Shown one piece after another: positions 58,949 through 64,000 of a DNA stretch of 64,000 nucleotides. Under the pieces are notes generated by a model, which saw only the letters and a list, made by a program, of their open reading frames with translations, was not told where the DNA came from and made no database searches. Positions within the stretch are counted from its first letter, which is position 1, and each line of letters begins with the position of its first letter. Source of the stretch: Streptomyces avicenniae (lineage in GTDB: Bacteria; Actinomycetota; Actinomycetes; Streptomycetales; Streptomycetaceae); the NCBI RefSeq assembly GCF_000719135.1, contig NZ_JOEK01000017.1:186001-250000 (forward strand), given 5' to 3'. Made by a program: the position numbers and the translations under genes.

Positions 58949-60181
58949 TCAGGCGAGGAGGAGGGCCATGTCCCAGCCTCGTACGGCGGGGCCGCCGCCG
59001 CCCGCGTAGGTGTCGAGTGCCAGGGCCACGCCCGCGGCGCCGTCGAGGAAGCCCGGGGAGGCGGCGGGGCGTCCGTCGGGTGCGGTGAAGCGGTAGCAGA
59101 AGCGGGATCGCGGGTCGTGGTGGGCGAGGAGGATGGACGCGATCTCGTCGTGGAGGAGCCGGAGCCGTCCGTCGTCGAGGTGGGCGGCGAGGAGGCCGGT
59201 GAGGTGGAGGACGCCGCTCCAGCCGTGGCGGATGCCGGGGCTGTCGAGGCCCCATTTCTCGGGGTCCTGGGTGATCAGGGGCAGCAGGGCGCGGTGGGCG
59301 AGGGTGTGCCAGTCGTGGCGGCCGAGGGCGAGGGCCGCGAGCTGGACGGCGCGGGCCGTGCCGGGGGCGCCGTCGGACCAGGTGGGGCGGCTGGGGGCGG
59401 GTGACCAGTGGCGTGGTCCCGCGGCCCACTCGTCGGGGGTGAGGTGGGCGGGCCACAGGATGCCGTCGCCCTGCCGTACGGCCCAGTCGGTGAGGAGGCC
59501 GACGAGGCGCTCGATGGCGTCGCGCTGGCCGTCGAGGACGACGCCGGCGCGGTGGGCGAGGGAGAGCAGGGCGAGGGGGCCCGCGATGCCGTGGGCGAGG
59601 CCGAGGTGGAGCCGGTCGTCGTGGGCGGACCACCAGGCGGGGACGGTGCGGCCGTGGCGCGGGACGGTGCGGCGGCTGAGGGTGATGAGGTGGGCCAGGA
59701 CGGCGCGGAGTCCGGGGGTGGCCGTGCCGTCGCGGGCGAGGAGGTGGCGGCCGATGCCGGTGAGGCCGTCGGCGCCGATGCCGAGGCCGGGGGTGGTGGC
59801 GGCGTGGAGGGGGCGGGGCCATCGGGTGGCGAGGCGGTCGAGGGCGTCGAGGTGGTCGCCGGTGGCGCGGTGGGCGACGAGCAGGGCGAACGCGAGGGCG
59901 CCGGTGCCGTCGTGGATGCCGGTCGCGCCTGGCGGGGCGTGGGCTGCCGCCGTGGTGGCGCGGTCGAGGCAGGCGGCGGCGAGGCGTGCGTGGTCGGCGC
60001 CGCCGAGGGGGCTGCCGCTGAAGGCGAGGGAGACGCCGGGGTAGCCGTTCGCGAGGGAGAGGTCTCCCCAGGGGGACGCGGGCCCGGTGTCGGCGGCGGC
60101 GGCGCCGGGGTCGGCGAGCGCGCCGCGGATGCGGGCGGCGACGGTGCGGGCCTGGTCGCGGTGGCGTGGCGCGGGGTGCAC
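58949..60181 (-). CDS. LanC-family protein with both zinc-binding cysteines replaced
   Basis: GTG 60181 with GAGAGGAGG upstream gives 410 aa, the usual LanC length. The alpha-toroid motifs are present: SLANGYPGVSLAFSG, GIGADGLTGIGRHLL, GLAHGIAGPLALLSLAHRAG, GAPGTARAVQLAALALG, HGWSGVLHL and FLDGAAGVALAL. In LanC cyclases zinc is held by a Cys in WCYG and by Cys-His in CHG. Here the first is W268-S269-D270-G271 and the second is R318-H319-G320. Each change is one or two bases from the Cys codon. Without these cysteines it cannot bind catalytic zinc in the usual way. A 19-aa (IIG)4 peptide gene lies just upstream on the same strand. No LanB dehydratase is in the window. Confidence 0.85.
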   Translation of the reverse strand: MHPAPRHRDQARTVAARIRGALADPGAAAADTGPASPWGDLSLANGYPGVSLAFSGSPLGGADHARLAAACLDRATTAAAHAPPGATGIHDGTGALAFALLVAHRATGDHLDALDRLATRWPRPLHAATTPGLGIGADGLTGIGRHLLARDGTATPGLRAVLAHLITLSRRTVPRHGRTVPAWWSAHDDRLHLGLAHGIAGPLALLSLAHRAGVVLDGQRDAIERLVGLLTDWAVRQGDGILWPAHLTPDEWAAGPRHWSPAPSRPTWSDGAPGTARAVQLAALALGRHDWHTLAHRALLPLITQDPEKWGLDSPGIRHGWSGVLHLTGLLAAHLDDGRLRLLHDEIASILLAHHDPRSRFCYRFTAPDGRPAASPGFLDGAAGVALALDTYAGGGGPAVRGWDMALLLA

Positions 60182-60232
60182 GGTGCAGGACCCTCCTCTC
60201 CCCCGGGGTCCCGGGGCCGTACCCGGACATGA

Positions 60233-60270
60233 CGAAGGGCGGCAGGCGGTTCTCCGCCCGCCACCCTTCG
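60233..60270 (-). terminator. 17-bp hairpin between the (IIG)4 peptide gene and LanC, possible attenuator
   Basis: Arms 60233-60249 and 60254-60270 pair along their full length around a 4-nt loop (15 Watson-Crick pairs and two G-U pairs in the minus-strand RNA). It begins 17 bp past the peptide stop and lies 52 bp before the LanC start. RiPP operons often carry such a partial terminator after the precursor gene. Confidence 0.7.
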
Positions 60271-60287
60271 GTGACAAGTGATCAGCT

Positions 60288-60347
60288 TCAGCCAATGATG
60301 CCGATGATGCCGATGATGCCGATGATCGAGTCGCGGGAGGAAGTCAT
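60288..60347 (-). CDS. 19-aa Cys-free peptide with four IIG repeats
   Basis: ATG 60347 follows AGGAG with 8-nt spacing, one of the best Shine-Dalgarno sequences in the window. The full product is MTSSRDSIIGIIGIIGIIG: a short hydrophilic start, then twelve hydrophobic residues as four IIG units. It has no Cys and Ser/Thr only in the first seven residues, so classical lanthionine formation is not possible. The gene is followed by a hairpin and the LanC-like gene. It could be a precursor, a membrane-active peptide or a regulatory leader peptide. I recognise no known family. Confidence 0.6.
   Translation of the reverse strand: MTSSRDSIIGIIGIIGIIG
60291..60326. repeat. 9-bp tandem repeat (four copies) coding IIG
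   Basis: The unit gatgatgcc on the plus strand is repeated across 60291-60326 with one variant base near the stop (ATT for ATC). Replication slippage could change the number of IIG units. Confidence 0.85.
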
Positions 60348-60754
60348 AGTCAACACTCCTAATGTGATTGGGATTTGCAAGAGCTGTGCTGCACGCGTAA
60401 CCGTAGTTGGTGGAGTGACGCCTGCGCTAGATCGACCTGGACTGGATTTGAGTCACGTTCGTCACGTCCCTGGACCGCGCTCCGGACGGTGCGGTAGGGC
60501 GGCGGCGCCCGGGGGGCGGTGCGGCGGCAATGCCCTTTGGGCGACTGTGTGTTACCTCCCCGAGATCAGGGGCATGATTCCCGACGGCGCCCGGCGTGGG
60601 GCCCGGGTTACCCACCGTGCAAACTTGTTGAAGCCATGCCAGATCGAGGACGACTTGATTCCTGTGTTTCCTCTTCCGATCAACACTGGTAATTAACGCG
60701 TTGGTTACGAAGAGGGCCGACTTCCGACCGGAGTGGGTGTGCGGGAGCGTCCGT
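60348..60754. other. 407-bp stretch upstream of the (IIG)4 peptide gene
   Basis: It is AT-richer than its surroundings and probably holds the promoter of the peptide-LanC unit. A direct repeat GTCACGTtcGTCACGT is at about 60450-60467. A plus-strand 18-codon ATG frame (60636-60692, MPDRGRLDSCVSSSDQHW) lacks a good Shine-Dalgarno. No longer gene is convincing. Confidence 0.4.
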
Positions 60755-60985
60755 TCAGGGGGTGGGGCGCCTGTCGGGGTCGGGCTCGGGCGGCGGGTCG
60801 TCGCCGGGTGGTGGTCCGTCGGGCGCGCGGCGGGTGTCGGCCGTGGCGCCGCCGGTGGCCGCGCGGCCCTCCCAGCCGGGGAGCACCCGGCCGCACACGG
60901 CGTGGGTCCACAACTCGGTGTCCGTCACGGTCCACGCGCGCAGCGGCGCGCGCCCGAGTCGGCCGACCGGCTTCCGCCATACCAC
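60755..60985 (-). CDS. Hypothetical 76-aa protein
   Basis: GTG 60985 with GAGGAG eight bases upstream starts VVWRKPVGRLGRAPLRAWTVTDTELWTHAVCGRVLPGWEG. The rest is a Pro/Asp-rich disordered tail (PPPGDDPPPEPDPDRRPTP). The N-terminal Trp/Arg-rich half has one Cys and is protein-like. I recognise no family. The composition and Shine-Dalgarno make a real gene likely but not certain. Confidence 0.5.
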   Translation of the reverse strand: MVWRKPVGRLGRAPLRAWTVTDTELWTHAVCGRVLPGWEGRAATGGATADTRRAPDGPPPGDDPPPEPDPDRRPTP

Positions 60986-61101
60986 CCCGGTACTCCTCAC
61001 ACCTGCGCCGAGCGGCCCGTGCGGGTCCGCACCACCAGTGTGCCAAGTCAACGGGCCCCGTATGGACGGGACCTGACGACGTGTCGGCGTTCGGCGCGCG
61101 G

Positions 61102-61656
61102 TCAGGGGGCGGTGAGTTCGACGAGGCGGCGTACCGTGTTCCAGTTCCGGGTGGTGGCGACGATGCCCTCGCGGGCGGGGGTGAGCCGGGCGGTGGTCTC
61201 GGCGAGGCGGGAGCGGCCGAGCCCTTCCGGTGTGTGGAGGTAGAGCGCGCGGTCGCCGAGGGCGAACTCCTCGGGGTGGTACGCCGCCGCGTCGAGGGCG
61301 GCGAAGCGGGCGGCGTCCACGGGGTGGGAGTAGTACGTGACGTGGAGCTGCTTGCCCTCCAGGGTGTCGGCGGGGAAGGGGCAGGCGTCCGCGACGGCGG
61401 CCAGGTAGGCGTGGTCGCGGACGAGGACGTCCACGTGGAGGCCGAAGTGCTCGGCGAGGGCCGCCGACAGCTGTTCGGCGAGTGCCTCGTGCGGTGTCGT
61501 GTCGGTGTCGAGGACGACGTTGCCGCTCTGGAGATGGGTGCGGACGCGCCCGTAGCCGCGTTCGGTGAGCAGGGCGCGCAGGTCGGCCATGAGGACCTTG
61601 CGTCCGCCCCCGACGTTGACGCCGCGCAGGAGGGCGGCGTAGGTGGTCGTTCCCAT
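61102..61656 (-). CDS. DUF1697 protein
   Basis: This 184-aa protein (MGTTTYAALLRGVNVGGGRKVLMADLRALLTERGYGRVRTHLQSGNVVLDTD) shows the conserved DUF1697 start LLRGVNVGG and the LQSGNVV segment. FPADTLEGKQLHVTYYSHP and a C-terminal ATTRNWNTVRRLVEL complete the family pattern. The structure is known as two ferredoxin-like folds, but no enzymatic role is established as far as I know. It stands alone on the minus strand. Confidence 0.88.
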   Translation of the reverse strand: MGTTTYAALLRGVNVGGGRKVLMADLRALLTERGYGRVRTHLQSGNVVLDTDTTPHEALAEQLSAALAEHFGLHVDVLVRDHAYLAAVADACPFPADTLEGKQLHVTYYSHPVDAARFAALDAAAYHPEEFALGDRALYLHTPEGLGRSRLAETTARLTPAREGIVATTRNWNTVRRLVELTAP

Positions 61657-61699
61657 CTCCTCACCCTAATGCGCGACGTCTCGGGGGGCTCGGGGGGTG

Positions 61700-62332
61700 T
61701 TACGGGTGGTCGCGCGTGGTCCCGTCCCACTGCCATGCGGTGCGGCGGGGCAGGCCGGGGAGGGCGGCGCGGCCCGTGCACCACAGGAGGGTGTCGGCGG
61801 GGGCGTGTCCTGGTGGGGCTTCGGGGAAGAGGCGGTGGACGGCGGCGGCGGCCGGGGTGTCGGGCGGGGACCAGGCCGGGTCGAGGGTGCGGGTGATGTC
61901 GTGGGTGTGGACGGCCAGTTCGGTGATTCCCATGGCGGCGAATCCGGTGGCGTCGGAGTGGCCCCAGGGGTGCCAGGCGCGTGCGTCGGGGGGTGTGTCG
62001 CGGACGGTGGTGGTGAGGAGGTGGGCGGCGATCCGCAGGCCGTCCAGGCGGTCGGGGACGGGGGCGTGCGGGTCGAGCGAGGCGAGGAGCGTGACGTAGC
62101 GGTCGGTGGGGCGGGCGATGAGCAGGCCCGCGTAGCCGACGAGGCCGAAGGCGAGGTGGTCGAGGGTCTGGCTGCGGCTCCAGTCGAGGCCGTGGGCGGG
62201 GCGTGACCAGTTCTGGTGGGCCTGCTGGCGGAGGGCGGCGAGGCACGTGTCGGCGGTGGCGGCCAGCAGGCCGGTCCAGGACGTCGCCGTCGCCGTCGGT
62301 GTCGGAGTCGGAGTCGGTGTGGCCGTGGTCAC
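61700..62332 (-). CDS. DinB/mycothiol-dependent maleylpyruvate isomerase-fold protein
   Basis: GTG 62332 overlaps the stop of the upstream dehydrogenase gene (GTGA) and gives 210 aa. After a (TP)n N-terminus it reads WTGLLAATADTCLAALRQQAHQNWSRPAHGLDWSRSQTLDHLAFGLVGYAGLLIARP, then ITELAVHTHDITRTLDPAW. The three spaced histidines (LDHLAF, HTHD) match the MDMPI/DinB four-helix metal site used by mycothiol-dependent enzymes in actinobacteria. The substrate is unknown. Coupling to an imine-reductase-like dehydrogenase suggests a shared pathway or detoxification step. Confidence 0.8.
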   Translation of the reverse strand: MTTATPTPTPTPTATATSWTGLLAATADTCLAALRQQAHQNWSRPAHGLDWSRSQTLDHLAFGLVGYAGLLIARPTDRYVTLLASLDPHAPVPDRLDGLRIAAHLLTTTVRDTPPDARAWHPWGHSDATGFAAMGITELAVHTHDITRTLDPAWSPPDTPAAAAVHRLFPEAPPGHAPADTLLWCTGRAALPGLPRRTAWQWDGTTRDHP

Positions 62333-63213
62333 CGGTCGGCCGCCGGGTTCCTGAGCACCTCGATGAGGCTGGCGTAGCTGTCGGCGCCGTGGCCCGCGTC
62401 CCTGGCCCGTTCCATGGCGGACTTGAGGAGTTCGGGCAGGGCGTTGTCGATGTCGCGGGCCGCGGCGGCGTGCAGGAGGTGGTCGATCGCCGCTATCTGC
62501 ACGTCCACGGTCGCGTCGTCGCCCGGGTAGCGGCCGTCGTCCACCTGGGCCGCGTAGGTGGTGAGGAAGCCGGTCACGGCGCCGAGCCAGCGGACCGCGA
62601 CGGGCGTGAAGGCGGTGGCGGGGGTCTTCTCCGCGCCGACCAGCGCGGTGCCGTGGAGCCAGCCGGTCATCGTGGACCACATGAGGCCGAGGAGGGCGGC
62701 GTCGTAGAGGGAGGCGAGGCCGGGGTCGGTGCCGAGGTGGAGGGGGTCGCCGAGGGAGGTCAGCGTCGGCCGGTGGGCCGTGAACGCGTCGGGGGAGCCG
62801 CTGTAGAGGAACATCATGTCGGGGCTGCCCACTCCCGGCGGGGTGGTCATGATCGCGCCGTCGAGGTGGCGGATGCCGTGGGCCGCGGCCCAGGTGTCGT
62901 TCGCGCGGGCCTGCTCGGGGGAGCTGGAGGTGAGGTTGACCAGGGTCTTGCCCGCGAGGGAGGCGGCGAGGGGGTCGAGGACGGCGTGCAGCGCCTCGTC
63001 GTCGAGGAGGCAGGTGAGGATGAGCGGGCTGGCGGCGACGGCCTCCTCGGGGGTCGCGGCCGGGCGTGCGCCGCGGTCGGCGAGGGGGCGGGCGCGGTGT
63101 GCCGAGCGGTTCCACACCGTCGTCGTGTGGCCCGCCTCCAGGAGGGCGGCGGCCAGCGCCGAGCCCATGGAACCGAGTCCGATGACGGTCACCGCCGAAC
63201 GGTCTGCGTGCAT
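62329..63213 (-). CDS. NADPH-dependent dehydrogenase, imine reductase/3-hydroxyisobutyrate dehydrogenase-like
   Basis: ATG 63213 (MHADRSAVTVIGLGSMGSALAAALLEAGHTTTVWNRSAHRA) with GGGAG upstream gives 294 aa. The N-terminal Rossmann fold has GLGSMG and the NADPH-favouring WNRS. The middle has NLTSSSPEQARA and LDGAIMTTPPGVGSPDMMFLYSGS, and the C-terminal helices include LYDAALLGLMWSTMTGWLHGTALVG. This is typical of bacterial imine reductases and related beta-hydroxyacid dehydrogenases. The usual catalytic Lys of HIBADH is not obvious, which favours the imine reductase group. It overlaps the MDMPI-fold gene by four bases. Confidence 0.85.
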   Translation of the reverse strand: MHADRSAVTVIGLGSMGSALAAALLEAGHTTTVWNRSAHRARPLADRGARPAATPEEAVAASPLILTCLLDDEALHAVLDPLAASLAGKTLVNLTSSSPEQARANDTWAAAHGIRHLDGAIMTTPPGVGSPDMMFLYSGSPDAFTAHRPTLTSLGDPLHLGTDPGLASLYDAALLGLMWSTMTGWLHGTALVGAEKTPATAFTPVAVRWLGAVTGFLTTYAAQVDDGRYPGDDATVDVQIAAIDHLLHAAAARDIDNALPELLKSAMERARDAGHGADSYASLIEVLRNPAADR

Positions 63214-63345
63214 GCGTGTCAACTCCCTGTACGTCCGCCTGGGGCGGTCCTGTCGTGTGGGATCCCCAAGATCGCAGCGGGCGGCGGGCGGGAACAGTGA
63301 CACCGATGACGGTGATCACCAAATTCCCGCCATACCCTGGGCGGT

Positions 63346-64000
63346 ATGAATCCTGGTTCCGTCGCCGTGGTGGTGACCGAGGACATCGACGTCTCCTCGT
63401 GGGACCTGTACGAGCTGAGCATCCCGTGCACCGTCTTCGGGAAGCCGCAGGCCGACCTGGCGGACCCCTGGTACAGCCTGCGGTTGTGCGGCACCGGGGA
63501 GCGCGGGCGCGGGGATTCCCCTGCGGGGTCGGGGCTGTCGCTGCGTGCGGGGCACGGGCTGGAGGGCCTTGTCGGCGCGGACACCGTCATCGTGCCGTCC
63601 GTGCCGGACGCGTGCGTCGAGGAGGGCAGGCCGCTGCCCGGCGGCCTGGTCACGGCCCTGCGCCGGGCCCACGAGGCGGGGGCCCGTATGGTCTCGCTGT
63701 GCACCGGCGCGTTCGCGCTGGCGGAGGCGGGTCTGCTCGACGGGCGCCGGGCGACGGCCCATTGGATGCACACCGCGCAGCTCGCCGAGCGGTATCCGCG
63801 GGTGGAGGTGGACGACTCGGTCCTGTACGTGGACGAGGGTGACGTCCTCACCAGCGCCGGGCTCACCGCGGGGCTCGACCTCTGCCTCCATCTGGTGCGC
63901 CGCGACCTGGGCGCGCGTGTCGCGAACCAGTTGGCCCGGCGGATGGTCGTGCCCGCCCACCGGCCGGGCGGCCAGGCGCAGTTCATCGACCTGTCGGTGC
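63346..64000 (+). CDS. GlxA-family AraC-type regulator with DJ-1/PfpI domain, truncated by window end
   Basis: ATG 63346 (MNPGSVAVVVTEDIDVSSWDLYELSIPCTVFGKP) opens a frame that runs off the right edge after 218 codons. The visible part is a DJ-1/PfpI domain: TVIVPSVPD, the nucleophile-elbow ARMVSLCTGAFALAEAGLLDGRRATAHWMHTAQLAERYP, and LTSAGLTAGLDLCLHLVRRDLG. In GlxA proteins this sensor is followed by an AraC HTH. The beginning of that linker (MVVPAHRPGGQAQFID) is seen, but the HTH lies outside. It is divergent from the imine-reductase-like gene with 132 bp between starts, so it may regulate that operon. Confidence 0.88.
   Translation, partial: MNPGSVAVVVTEDIDVSSWDLYELSIPCTVFGKPQADLADPWYSLRLCGTGERGRGDSPAGSGLSLRAGHGLEGLVGADTVIVPSVPDACVEEGRPLPGGLVTALRRAHEAGARMVSLCTGAFALAEAGLLDGRRATAHWMHTAQLAERYPRVEVDDSVLYVDEGDVLTSAGLTAGLDLCLHLVRRDLGARVANQLARRMVVPAHRPGGQAQFIDLSV

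Noticed and set aside
60288..60347. Class I lanthipeptide precursor
   Set aside because: The peptide has no Cys, so it cannot be a classical LanC substrate. Reported as an unusual peptide instead.
60636..60692. 18-codon plus-strand frame with Cys and Ser as a possible lanthipeptide precursor
   Set aside because: Weak Shine-Dalgarno, opposite strand to LanC and no leader-like region. Kept only as a note in the intergenic entry.
60166..60696. Plus-strand frame containing the MPMMPMM run over the IIG repeat
   Set aside because: It is the antisense reading of the IIG repeat, has no Shine-Dalgarno, and crosses the hairpin and promoter region.
1..64000. CRISPR arrays, rRNA genes, insertion sequences or transposase genes
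   Set aside because: I found no regularly spaced repeats, no rRNA sequence and no transposase-like protein in any frame.

Overview
The window reads as core chromosome of a Streptomyces or a very close relative. GC is very high throughout. Starts are often GTG. Genes repeatedly overlap as GTGA or ATGA. The gene families are typical of the genus: the XRE-DUF5753/DUF397 pair, a SARP-type regulator, DUF3152, a DUF574 methyltransferase, an F420-type Ddn protein and a SigE-family ECF sigma factor. From memory, the order nasA, nir, dus, glyS, znuA/C/B, zur resembles the S. coelicolor chromosome. I could not check this.

Region 1 (1-9.0 kb): a partial pyruvate oxidase/dehydrogenase, an FAD oxidoreductase, dGTPase, a sirohydrochlorin-type chelatase, assimilatory nitrate reductase with a GlnR-like box, a cupin, an AraC regulator and a GNAT acetyltransferase. 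Region 2 (9.0-17.3 kb): an ECF sigma operon with a secreted DUF3152 metzincin-like protein, an amidohydrolase, a five-gene XRE/DUF6879/DUF397 cluster and a MarR-MFS operon whose transporter carries a C-terminal universal-stress domain. Region 3 (17.3-21.6 kb): a nitrite reductase operon, also behind GlnR-like half-sites. With nasA it forms the nitrate-to-ammonium route.

Region 4 (21.7-31.1 kb): a secreted propeller-like protein, a tandem USP protein, a GH65 phosphorylase/beta-phosphoglucomutase operon, an XRE-flavin-binding-fold regulator, a stand-alone hemC, and a Ddn-like enzyme divergent from a TetR gene across paired palindromes. Region 5 (31.1-33.2 kb) is a small accessory insert. Two degenerate tRNA-Arg(CCU) 3' fragments flank a two-gene cassette. 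One gene encodes a 79-aa protein resembling the ScoMcrA head domain. The other encodes an EVE-like reader fused to a PD-(D/E)XK nuclease. It is a candidate modification-dependent restriction system.

Region 6 (33.4-44.2 kb): an MFS exporter divergent from a SARP/NB-ARC/TPR regulator, an SDR, a DUF4328 protein, and a tightly packed DUF4178-DUF4247-DUF350-membrane spermidine synthase operon. Region 7 (44.2-50.5 kb): strong hairpins, a 38-bp tandem duplication over the end of a ROK gene, GH63-like and debranching-type glycosidases, and dus. Region 8 (50.7-58.9 kb): a PCMT-like methyltransferase, an aldo/keto reductase, glyS, and the zinc uptake system znuACB-zur with two Zur boxes over an apparently leaderless znuA promoter.

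Region 9 (58.9-60.4 kb) is the most unusual locus. A 19-codon gene with a strong Shine-Dalgarno encodes a Cys-free peptide ending in four IIG repeats. A 17-bp hairpin follows, then a LanC-family gene in which both zinc-binding cysteines are replaced (Ser and Arg). The window ends with DUF1697, an MDMPI-fold protein, an imine-reductase-like dehydrogenase and a truncated GlxA-type regulator.
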